Shown: positions 1 to 6,235 of the stretch, piece after piece
How positions within the stretch are numbered: position 1 is the first letter of the stretch
Layout of the letters: every line of letters starts with the position of its first letter
Source of the DNA: Alteromonas sp. 5E99-2
GTDB taxonomy: Bacteria > Pseudomonadota > Gammaproteobacteria > Enterobacterales > Alteromonadaceae
Length of the DNA: 64,000 nt
NCBI RefSeq assembly: GCF_017368475.1
Contig: NZ_JAFNJE010000005.1
Coordinates: 1 to 64,000 of the forward strand
Reading direction: 5' to 3'
Translations under genes and position numbers: made by a program
The notes under the pieces: generated by a model
Databases searched by the model: none
Told to the model about the DNA's origin: nothing
Seen by the model: only the letters and a program-made list of their open reading frames with translations

Positions 1-22
1 CCTTTTTGTATGTAACAGCTAT

Positions 23-505
23 TTAGTTAGCTACATAATCAACCTGATATTCTTTGCCTGATTGTAATATAGCCCAAATGAGTCGGGCATTCTTGACGGG
101 TATAACGGTTCTGGCACCTTGGATGAGAGCGGTTCTGTCTTTAATCGCGCCTTGACGAATACGATGTAAGCATAAAACCGCTTTTTGCTCTTCGCTTTTT
201 ATACTGACATAACGGGTTTTAGGGCGAGAGACGGCTTCGCAAATAGCTTCAGCATCATTGGCATCATTTTGACGGTATGGAATAACAAATTTAGATGTCA
301 TGATGCGAACATCGTGGCCCAGTAATGAGAACCAGAGCAGGCTTCCATACCAATGACACATTGAGGTAAATTGGCTATTTCCGCTAACAAAATTTTTTTT
401 TAACGGTTTTGCGTAGTTTTATCTTGCCATGTTCATCTACGCCATGAATACTAAAAACTAATTTGGCTAAATCAATGCCAATTTGGCCGGGGAGTCCATA
501 TCATT
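23..505 (-). pseudogene. IS110-family transposase remnant, internally deleted and frameshifted
   Basis: Reading the minus strand from about 505 gives the N-terminal DEDD domain of an IS110 transposase: IGIDLAKLVFSIHGVDEHGK, then after a frame change near the poly-T run at 391-399 LLAEIANLPQCVIGMEACSG, then after a second change near 315 GHDVRIMTSKFVIPYRQNDA and DANDAEAICEAVSRPKTRYV. At about 130-110 the protein jumps from the DRTALI segment straight to the family's C-terminal end (KNARLIWAILQSGKEYQ). The middle two thirds are therefore deleted while both ends remain. A working element would encode roughly 330-400 residues. It cannot be active by itself. The family call is confident; exact element ends were not determined. 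Confidence 0.85.
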
Positions 506-567
506 CGTTATCGCTACAGTCGTTCTCTCACTAATTACTAGTAGCGTAATAAAATTAAGGAAAATCA

Positions 568-1701
568 ATGAAGACCATAATATACGGATTACTATTAACT
601 ATGTTGGGAAGCCATTGTGAGAGCTGGGCTGTATCTGAATTACCAACATTACAAGAATTGACGATTAATAGTGCTGTACTTGGTGAAAAACGTGATTTGG
701 TTATTTACCTGCCTGCGGGATATAAATCTAGTCAGAGTAGTTACCCAGTGTTGTATGTGACCGATGGCGATATTCAGGGGCCACATACTGCTGGCACAAT
801 AGATTATTTAGCAAAATTCGAGCAGATTCCGCAAATGATTGTAGTGGGTATCGTGACCCCATTTAAAACACGTGTAAGAGACCTGACGGTAACGCCTTTA
901 GACAAGAAAAACCCTAATCAACTTGAAAATGCAGACAGGTTTCTAGCCTTTGTTGAGAAAGAAGTTATTCCCTTTGTGAAACAGCAATACCGTACTCTGG
1001 ACTATCAAATTCTATCAGGAACGTCTCATGGCGGGCAGTTTGCTATCAATACATTGGTAAAACGACCAGACGTATTTCAGGGCATTATCGCAATTAGCCC
1101 GTCTTTATACTGGAACAACCAGCAATTGCTTGGAATAGCCGAGAAGGCACTCAAAAGCGATCAGTTGCAAGGGCGTTTGTATGTGTCTATCGCTAACGAA
1201 GAGCCAGCCATGACAGAGTCGTATCAGCATTTTCTCGATTTATTGATTAGTTATCCGTCTGATGAACTAATGGTCAAGTCTCAGATTTTTAGTAATGAAA
1301 CGCATAATACAACCGTGCTTCAAGGGCAGTATGCGGGATTGAAATATTTGTTTTCCGAATGGCCTATTCCAGAGGGTGTGCCTAAAACTTTGGCTGATTT
1401 ACAGTTGAAGTTTGCCAATCGCTCGACGCTTATCAAAACGGACATAAAAATTCCGGAAGATAAAGCAAACGGTTACGCTCAGTGGTTACAATATTTAAAC
1501 CGTCAAGATGATGCGTTGGAACTTTTGAAGTGGAATCGAAATAACTATCCTCAATCTTTTGGTGCTCATTCAGCCTTGATTAGGGCATATCTGAATTTTA
1601 ATATGGCAGAAGAGGCCGAGTCAGCACTTCAATACGCATTGAAATCAGTTGATAAGCTTAGCTTGGAACAACAATCTGAGCTTCAAAGTTTGTTTATGTA
1701 A
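568..1701 (+). CDS. Secreted alpha/beta-hydrolase esterase (Fes/IroE/BesA-like)
   Basis: Predicted 377-residue exported hydrolase. Residues 1 to about 21 form a signal peptide ending near ESWA. Residues about 30-260 match the esterase D / siderophore-esterase fold: YLPAGY and LYVTDGD near the N-terminus, the nucleophile elbow GTSHGG with Ser153, and a candidate catalytic His246 in NETHNT. The last 100 residues or so look like helical TPR-type repeats, common in this subfamily. The start has a good ribosome site (AAGGA, 7 bases upstream). Relatives hydrolyse siderophore esters or other small esters, but the substrate cannot be read from sequence. It stands alone between an IS110 remnant and the cassette-like region, so horizontal acquisition is possible. 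Confidence 0.8.
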   Translation: MKTIIYGLLLTMLGSHCESWAVSELPTLQELTINSAVLGEKRDLVIYLPAGYKSSQSSYPVLYVTDGDIQGPHTAGTIDYLAKFEQIPQMIVVGIVTPFKTRVRDLTVTPLDKKNPNQLENADRFLAFVEKEVIPFVKQQYRTLDYQILSGTSHGGQFAINTLVKRPDVFQGIIAISPSLYWNNQQLLGIAEKALKSDQLQGRLYVSIANEEPAMTESYQHFLDLLISYPSDELMVKSQIFSNETHNTTVLQGQYAGLKYLFSEWPIPEGVPKTLADLQLKFANRSTLIKTDIKIPEDKANGYAQWLQYLNRQDDALELLKWNRNNYPQSFGAHSALIRAYLNFNMAEEAESALQYALKSVDKLSLEQQSELQSLFM

Positions 1702-1756
1702 CTGGTATTCTAACAAATTAGAATACGCGGTTAATTCTGGGCTCTTTTAGAGCTAA

Positions 1757-1853
1757 AGAGAACATTAAACGGAAAATATACAGTTGGCTAGGTTGCTTCG
1801 CTTAGCGTCACATTTTAGCCAACAATTACTCACAACTTAAGGCGACGTTGTAC
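1757..1853. repeat. attC-like recombination site, divergent type
   Basis: A dyad lies between the esterase and the GNAT gene: GTTGGCTA at 1783-1790 pairs with TAGCCAAC at 1816-1823, enclosing a TTGCTTCGCTTAGC segment. It is followed by CTTAAGGCGAC and a core-like GTTGTAC at 1847-1853. This resembles integron attC sites (internal dyad, then L' and R' boxes), although GTTGTAC departs from GTTRRRY. The same design recurs in degraded form at 4548-4602. The left limit is a guess based on AGAGAAC at 1757-1763. Confidence 0.4.
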
Positions 1854-1864
1854 ACCGGATTAGC

Positions 1865-2392
1865 ATGGTTATTTTTGAAACAAATAGATTAATCATTAGA
1901 GAGTGGATAGAAAGTGATCGGCCAAACTTCTATGAAATGTCAGCAGACGAAGATGTAATGAAGTTCTTTCCCAAAACTCTGACAAAAGAAGAATGTGACA
2001 GAGTGGTTCAGAGATTAAAGGATCTTAATGCAAAAAACGGGTGTTGTTTTTGGTCTTGTGAACTCAAAGAAACCAATACTTTTATTGGGCTGGTTGGCTT
2101 AAACAAAATAGAAGATGGTCTGCCATTTGCGCCTTGCGTTGAAATCGGCTGGCGATTTTCAAAGAATTATTGGGGGAAGGGGTACGCCACAGAAGCTGCA
2201 AAAGGGTGCTTGGAATATGGCTTCGAAACACTCAATCTCAATGAAATTGTTTCTTTTGCGGTAAAAGATAACAAAAACTCTATTAAGGTAATGGAGAGTA
2301 TTGGTATGGTTAACAATATGAGCAATTTCATACACCCAAAAGTGGATGTTCCAAATCTAAAAGAGCATGTTCTTTTTAAAGCTCATGTGTAA
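1865..2392 (+). CDS. GNAT-family N-acetyltransferase (RimJ/RimL type), in a cassette-like unit
   Basis: A 175-residue single-domain acetyltransferase. It begins with the RimJ-like ETNRLIIREWIESDRPNFYE and has the acetyl-CoA loop GKGYATEAAKGCLEYGFE near residues 103-120 and the late motif VKDNKNSIKVMESIGM. Family members transfer acetyl groups from acetyl-CoA to protein N-termini or to small molecules and antibiotics; the substrate here is unknown. The gene fills the space between an attC-like dyad and a well-formed attC-like site starting 4 bases after its stop, which is the geometry of an integron cassette. Acetyltransferases are a very common cassette cargo. No strong ribosome site is seen upstream, also usual for cassette genes. 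Confidence 0.8.
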   Translation: MVIFETNRLIIREWIESDRPNFYEMSADEDVMKFFPKTLTKEECDRVVQRLKDLNAKNGCCFWSCELKETNTFIGLVGLNKIEDGLPFAPCVEIGWRFSKNYWGKGYATEAAKGCLEYGFETLNLNEIVSFAVKDNKNSIKVMESIGMVNNMSNFIHPKVDVPNLKEHVLFKAHV

Positions 2393-2395
2393 GGT

Positions 2396-2478
2396 TTATA
2401 AGACATCACCAAACTCACTCGCTTTGCTCGCTGGGACAAAAACGCAATGCGTTTTCGCCCGTTAGTGAAGCGTTAGGT
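2396..2478. repeat. attC-like site 1 (83 bp)
   Basis: Imperfect palindrome immediately after the GNAT stop. It ends in the canonical crossover box GTTAGGT (2472-2478). Inner boxes CACCAA and TTAGTG flank a central hairpin, GGGACAAAAACGCA against TGCGTTTTCGCCC. The outer left box TTATAAG is weak. It is nearly identical over about 65 bp to the site at 2963-3045. Two such sites bracket a single ORF, which supports a cassette. Confidence 0.7.
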
Positions 2479-2493
2479 GCCATTGGGGGAGTC

Positions 2494-2955
2494 GTGAAAA
2501 ATATTGCTCCATACGCTGATTCAGAACTGCATCCACATGACCGCCCATTTGTTAGTGAAATCCCTAGATTAAAAAAGTTAATAGTTGCTAAAAACCTCGT
2601 TGGACTGGCTAACAATACGAAATGGAATGAGCTGTTTACTTTTATGCGAGAAAGTATTCAATTTAAATCCAAGTGGGTTCCATGTTTCAGGTTCAATTGT
2701 ATCGATTCAGATTATATTTCCGCTTGGGACAATGAATGGTATAACCATTTACCATACCCGATGCTCAGTGTAATGTGGTTTGAAATCGAGTATAAAGAAG
2801 ATAGCTTTAAAAGCGGTTCCACCAAGATTGTAACTATTGATCATTCAGCTCGCTTGGAATCACTTATCAAGTCTATTGGATTTGAATACGAGAAAGGGAC
2901 AACATCGTTGCGAATCTATGGTTATTCGCCAATCGACCGAAGTGCTTTTGAGTAA
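2494..2955 (+). CDS. DUF6678-like protein in a cassette-like unit
   Basis: A 153-residue soluble protein with no signal peptide or membrane segment. The segments WNELFTFMRE, CIDSDYISAWDNEWYNHLPY, PMLSVMWFEIE, and the C-terminal IGFEYEKGTTSLRIYGYSP resemble the uncharacterised DUF6678 family as I recall it; that needs a profile search. Function unknown. The start is GTG at 2494, 15 bases after the core of attC-like site 1, and the stop lies 7 bases before attC-like site 2. The gene thus nearly fills its cassette (2473-3039). Confidence 0.7.
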   Translation: MKNIAPYADSELHPHDRPFVSEIPRLKKLIVAKNLVGLANNTKWNELFTFMRESIQFKSKWVPCFRFNCIDSDYISAWDNEWYNHLPYPMLSVMWFEIEYKEDSFKSGSTKIVTIDHSARLESLIKSIGFEYEKGTTSLRIYGYSPIDRSAFE

Positions 2956-2962
2956 ATATGGC

Positions 2963-3045
2963 ATATAACAAATCACTAAACTCACTCGCTTTGCTCGTTG
3001 GGACAAAAACGCAATGCGTTTTCGCCCCTTAGTGAAACGTTATAT
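2963..3045. repeat. attC-like site 2 (83 bp)
   Basis: This site has a perfect 7-base outer match: ATATAAC (2963-2969) is the exact reverse complement of GTTATAT (3039-3045). Inner boxes CACTAA and TTAGTG pair, and a central hairpin of GGGACAAAAACGCA with TGCGTTTTCGCCC fills the middle. Same length and almost the same sequence as site 1. This order (R'', L'', hairpin, L', R') is that of an integron attC. The R' box GTTATAT deviates from GTTRRRY at one base. Confidence 0.7.
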
Positions 3046-3100
3046 TCAGGACTTACCCAATTTAAGTGGACATCACCTATAGTTAGAAAAGAGGTGATTT

Positions 3101-3412
3101 ATGGCTAATAAAAAGAAGGTTCATGCGTATACGGAAGAGTTTCGTAGAGAGGCTGTTCGTAGAGCGGATAAAGAAGGTAATTCTAACCAATCAGTCGCAG
3201 CGGAGCTTGGTATTTCCGCGCAGCAAATCTATAACTGGCGTCGACAATTTAAGCGATGCAGTGCTCATCAGTTTTCAACTATTCAAGGTGTTAAGTTTCA
3301 TCAAACTGATTCTGATGAGGTACAAAGCCTTAAGCGTCAACTTGCCGATTTAAAAGAAGAGAATGCGTTTTTAAAAAAGTCAGCCGCGTACTTTGCGAGC
3401 GACCAAGAGTAA
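3101..3412 (+). CDS. IS3-family transposase OrfA (DNA-binding subunit)
   Basis: A 103-residue OrfA of normal size. Residues 8-70 form the helix-turn-helix Tnp_1 domain (EEFRREAVRRADKEGNSNQS, AAELGISAQQIYNWRRQFK), followed by a leucine-zipper-like tail (LKRQLADLKEENAFLKK) used for dimerisation. A good ribosome site, AGAGG, lies 9 bases before ATG. OrfA binds the element ends but needs the OrfAB fusion for catalysis; that partner is destroyed here, so this copy is probably non-autonomous. Confidence 0.85.
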   Translation: MANKKKVHAYTEEFRREAVRRADKEGNSNQSVAAELGISAQQIYNWRRQFKRCSAHQFSTIQGVKFHQTDSDEVQSLKRQLADLKEENAFLKKSAAYFASDQE

Positions 3413-3643
3413 AGTGCGCGCTAATAAAACACTATACAGCATGAGTCGAAGAAGTAATTATTGGGACAATGCTGTTATGTAATCATTCTTTAGTAGAATG
3501 AAAGTAGAGCTCATTTATGGAGAAAAATTCGACTCGCTTCAAGAAATGAAATCGAGTATATTGAAATTTTTTATAATCGCGTACGTCAACATTCAACATT
3601 GGGTTATGTAAGCCCATATGAATACGAGGCAAGGTACGCTTAA
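3413..3643 (+). pseudogene. IS3-family OrfB (integrase core) remnant
   Basis: After orfA the frame reads TKSKVRANKTLYSMSRRSNY then WDNAVM, a stop (TAA where the family has Glu, in DNAVMESFF), then [20 protein letters not shown], and after a one-base shift [20 protein letters not shown] up to EYEARYA. This is the C-terminal third of the DDE integrase core, including the region of the last catalytic Glu. The first two Asp-containing segments are deleted. One nonsense change, one frameshift and the internal deletion make it non-functional. Confidence 0.85.
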
Positions 3644-3694
3644 CAGGGATGTCCACTTTTAGTGGGTAACACCAATTTCACATAGAAAATTTGT

Positions 3695-4267
3695 ATGGAC
3701 ACTAAAAGAGCATTTAATCAGTTAGCATATCAATTAATATACCCTGCGGTTTTAGGATCAATAATTTTCGATTTAGCAGATCCATTTCGAGTTATGAGTG
3801 AGGTAAGGTTAACTGGTTTTTTGATTGGTTTATGTTTTGTCGTAGACTATTTACACATGACCCTAAATTTGTGTAAAGATGGGTCATCACCATACAAATA
3901 CGGAGCAGCTATAGATATCGTTATAGCTTTCTTATTCTGCTTAAGTTACTTTTCTTTATCTAGAACAACAGTTCCAGAATTTGACGATAACTTATTGAAA
4001 ACATATTTCGCTTATTCACTTGGCTATATATTCTTTGCACAATTATTAATTTTATTATACGAAGCTCCCTTAAAAACGATACTGAAATTAAACATTAGTT
4101 ATTATATTCCCATTTTGATATCTGCCTCAGGTCTTATTGGGTTAACTTTTAGTAATAAGGAAAATTCCATACATATATTATTTGCATCATTATTTTTAAC
4201 TCTGGCTACATATTCATATAGAGTCTTTATATCTAGCAGAGAACATAACCGTAAGGAGTCATCTTGA
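3695..4267 (+). CDS. Uncharacterised polytopic membrane protein
   Basis: A 190-residue very hydrophobic protein with about six predicted membrane segments: LTGFLIGLCFVVDYLHM, IDIVIAFLFCLSYFSL, YSLGYIFFAQLLILLYEA, YYIPILISASGLIGL and IHILFASLFLTLATYSY, with a weaker one near the N-terminus. It ends in a basic, charged tail. I recognise no family. The stop codon overlaps the TTG start of the next gene, with the ribosome site AAGGAG inside this gene, so the two are translationally coupled and likely form one unit. The pair sits between the IS3 remnant and an attC-like relic, suggesting a two-gene cassette. Base composition is strongly AT-rich. Confidence 0.6.
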   Translation: MDTKRAFNQLAYQLIYPAVLGSIIFDLADPFRVMSEVRLTGFLIGLCFVVDYLHMTLNLCKDGSSPYKYGAAIDIVIAFLFCLSYFSLSRTTVPEFDDNLLKTYFAYSLGYIFFAQLLILLYEAPLKTILKLNISYYIPILISASGLIGLTFSNKENSIHILFASLFLTLATYSYRVFISSREHNRKESS

Positions 4268-4503
4268 TATATGATTTAATTGGTTTAGTTGGGGTTAGTT
4301 TTGTTATCTATGCGTATTTTTTATTGCAGACAGAAAAGGTGACAATTCATGAATTAAAGTATTCTGTAATGAATGCCCTAGGGTCTGTTTTAATTATTAT
4401 TTCTTTGAGCGTAAATTTTAATTTCCCATCCTTTGTGATTGAATCTTTCTGGGTGTTAATTAGCTTAGTCGGGATATACCGTTGTATAAAAAACAAAAAA
4501 TAA
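4264..4503 (+). CDS. Small membrane protein, CBU_0592-like
   Basis: A 79-residue protein with three predicted membrane helices: LIGLVGVSFVIYAYFLLQT, MNALGSVLIIISLSVNF and FVIESFWVLISLVGIYRC. The spacing and the YxLLQTEK...NALGS...ESFWxLISLxGIYR pattern resemble the small CBU_0592-like membrane family, whose function is unknown. The start is TTG at 4264, overlapping the upstream stop by four bases (TTGA), with AAGGAG five bases before. A TTG start with such a strong ribosome site fits coupled translation with the 190-residue membrane protein. Confidence 0.6.
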   Translation: MIYDLIGLVGVSFVIYAYFLLQTEKVTIHELKYSVMNALGSVLIIISLSVNFNFPSFVIESFWVLISLVGIYRCIKNKK

Positions 4504-4547
4504 CTAAGCGTGGGAAATATAATAAACTAATTAATAAGGACGAAAAA

Positions 4548-4602
4548 CAGTTGCCTTTCGCTCGTTCCTCGCTATTTTAACCAACAATTTTATTACTGCT
4601 TA
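4548..4602. repeat. Degenerate attC-like relic
   Basis: CAGTTGCC, TTCGCTCGTTCCTCGC and TATTTTAACCAACAATTTTA followed by TACTGCTTAG resemble the site at 1781-1853 (CAGTTGGC, TTCGCTTAGCG, ATTTTAGCCAACAATTACTC). The core GTT box is not recognisable, so this looks like a decayed recombination site at the end of the membrane-protein pair. Confidence 0.3.
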
Positions 4603-4689
4603 GAAAATCTACATAGACTCCCCTTTGTCAAGCAATTACTTTTTGGATAACAAGAAAATCTGCCAGTAGCTCTACATTCGGCGTTTATT

Positions 4690-4890
4690 AACTTTTTTCC
4701 ACAAATTTTGACGGGACGGACAACAAAGTTAGAGATTATAATGTGAGTTAGATAAAGTGCTCCCACCACTTACACATTAAGAAGTATTGGATATTTTATC
4801 TTGCAACTTGCTTCTTTTATCTCTTTTACGTCGTTTTGTCTTGCAATTGTCGATTACGCCTTGAATACTACAAACTGATTAGCCATTCAC
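4690..4890 (-). pseudogene. Second, strongly decayed IS110-family relic
   Basis: Read on the minus strand, this matches the N-terminal part of the IS110 remnant at 23-505. TAGTATTCAAGGCGTA aligns with TAGTATTCATGGCGTA, GCAAGACAAAACGACG with GCAAGATAAAACTACG, TAATGTGTAAGTGGTGGGAG with CAATGTGTCATTGGTATGGA, and CTAACTTTGTT plus CCGTCAAAAT with CTAAATTTGTT plus CCGTCAAAAT, in the same order. Multiple stops and indels rule out function. It has the same orientation as the copy at the start of the window, so the two make a direct repeat about 4.2 kb apart. Limits are approximate. Confidence 0.6.
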
Positions 4891-4956
4891 TAATGCGAAA
4901 AGAAATAAGTAGTTTATTTCGTTCGCTATGCATTACTTTCATTTATATAGATAAGG

Positions 4957-5340
4957 ATGCTTTATGAAAATTCTCTCAATTTTTTCTTTTCGATATTGAT
5001 TTTAGGTTGCACTTCAACCCAGAAAATAGTTTTAAATCAAAATCCTATTGAAGTATCAAAAGACACTATTGATGAATATTGGGTATTGAAGAATGACAAG
5101 TTTAGTTTTCCACTATCTAGCAAACAAATATCAAAAAATTTAGAAGACGGGTATGTCACCCTGCAATACGTAATAGATTCAAATGGGAATACGTTTAATC
5201 CTGAAATTATCAAATCAGTACCAGAGGCTGCTTGGGGTTTAGCTAGCGTTAAAGCTGTGTCAAAACAAAAGTTTATTCCAGCGAAATCGAATATTCAGAA
5301 GGTTCCTGAAAATTACACTCAGACAATCTTTTTCAAATAA
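4957..5340 (+). CDS. TonB-C-like small lipoprotein, probable signal-peptide frameshift
   Basis: The mature part resembles a TonB C-terminal domain (GYVTLQYVIDSNGNTFNPEI, AWGLASVKAVSKQKFIPA), a fold used for contact with outer-membrane partners. The open frame begins at ATG 4957, but the ribosome site AAGGA at 4953-4957 is correctly spaced for ATG 4964, which is in another frame and reads MKILSIFSF before a stop. Adding one T to the run at 4980-4985 would give MKILSIFFFSILILGC, a standard lipoprotein signal with lipobox LILGC. Either the gene carries a one-base deletion, or there is a sequence error, or it starts weakly at 4957. Function unknown. Confidence 0.55.
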   Translation: MLYENSLNFFFSILILGCTSTQKIVLNQNPIEVSKDTIDEYWVLKNDKFSFPLSSKQISKNLEDGYVTLQYVIDSNGNTFNPEIIKSVPEAAWGLASVKAVSKQKFIPAKSNIQKVPENYTQTIFFK

Positions 5341-6223
5341 GCATAATAATGATGTGCATAAAGGTTTACCGAAAGGTAAGGTCTCTGGGTGTTTCGCAGT
5401 TTCGGAACATATTGTTTGATCTTTCCTTCAATTGAATTGAAGCCGTTTTCGAACTAATGCCTAGACTATAGTGAGCGGCGTGGCTGGTATTGCTCCTTGG
5501 ATATTGAGTGTTCAATAGGCAATTTAATGAAACTGGTTGCATTAACGTTTTTTCGTATGCAGGGGTTTTGTATTTAATTTAGTCATTATTTTTAGTGTCT
5601 CAAAGCTCCATTCTATTTTAAAACGTAGCAGAAGACGCGCATAGTAAACGGACCTCTAGGTAAATTAAAAGACAATTAGAATTGTGCTTTGCTTGTTGTT
5701 GATTCGTTGTAAGCTTGTAAATCAACTCAAACGGTTAACATTCTGTCTTCATGTACTTCCTTGTGGAAAGTATTACAAATAGAGTCAATGAAAATACTAC
5801 GTAGATTTGCGATATAACGTCGAATGATAAATTGGTTAAAATCAGCGTTATTGTTAACCGGAATGGCCAAATTGACAGTACTAAGGTTACTCAACTTAGT
5901 AATTATAAGGTATTCAATATAGAGACTTTAAAAGTGATTGAATACTTATCATCTTTTACTGAACTTACTCAATTTTCTGAAGATTAGTATTAAGAAGCCT
6001 TTATGAGTTATGGTGTCTGCGTCATTCATCTTATGGACATATATTATTACCTCCTTAGGTTTGGTCTAGTGTTTTATTTATCAAAATAGATGGTTATTTG
6101 CACATCTACGCTTTGTTTTACTTCCTTTGTGTCTATTGAAAAGGCTAGAATTAGAAATCACTATCACTTGGGCTACTTTAGTAGTAGCTTAGTGCAATGT
6201 TATTTATATTCTAATAGAAATAG
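5341..6223. other. Gene-poor stretch with one decayed reading frame
   Basis: No intact gene is supported here. Composition is AT-rich and codon structure is absent over most of the length. Only 5800-5986 shows a protein-like segment (listed separately). The short open frame at 6090-6287 has no ribosome site and no family resemblance. No tRNA, terminator or clear repeat was recognised. The promoter of the M14 peptidase gene presumably lies at the right end. Confidence 0.6.
5812..5986 (+). pseudogene. Fragment resembling a TonB-C domain
   Basis: The plus-strand frame reads DITSNDKLVKISVIVNRNGQ, then IDSTKVTQLSNYKVF, IETLKVIEYLSSFTE and a stop at 5984-5986. The pattern (hydrophobic beta strand, NRNGQ turn, then a helix) is like the TonB-C repeat VDKNGxVxxxxVxxS...LDxxALKAV. 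A stop lies just upstream (TAG near 5793) and there is no start codon with a ribosome site. It may be a broken paralogue of the lipoprotein at 4957-5340, or a chance open frame. Confidence 0.3.
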
Positions 6224-6235
6224 ATGGAACGACAG

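Larger units (their letters stand above)
3053..3669 (+). mobile_element. IS3-family element, internally deleted (617 bp)
   Basis: Terminal inverted repeats are visible: TTACCCAATTTAAGTGGACA at 3053 and, on the other strand from 3669, TTACCCACTAAAAGTGGACA. Between them are an intact orfA and only the last part of orfB. A full IS3 element is about 1.2-1.3 kb, so roughly half has been lost from the middle while both ends remain. No convincing 3-4 bp target duplication was found. It sits 7 bases after the core of attC-like site 2, interrupting the cassette series. Confidence 0.85.

Noticed and set aside
2415-2615. Minus-strand open frame across attC-like site 1
   Set aside because: Its coding runs through the palindrome and into the antisense of the DUF6678-like gene; no ribosome site.
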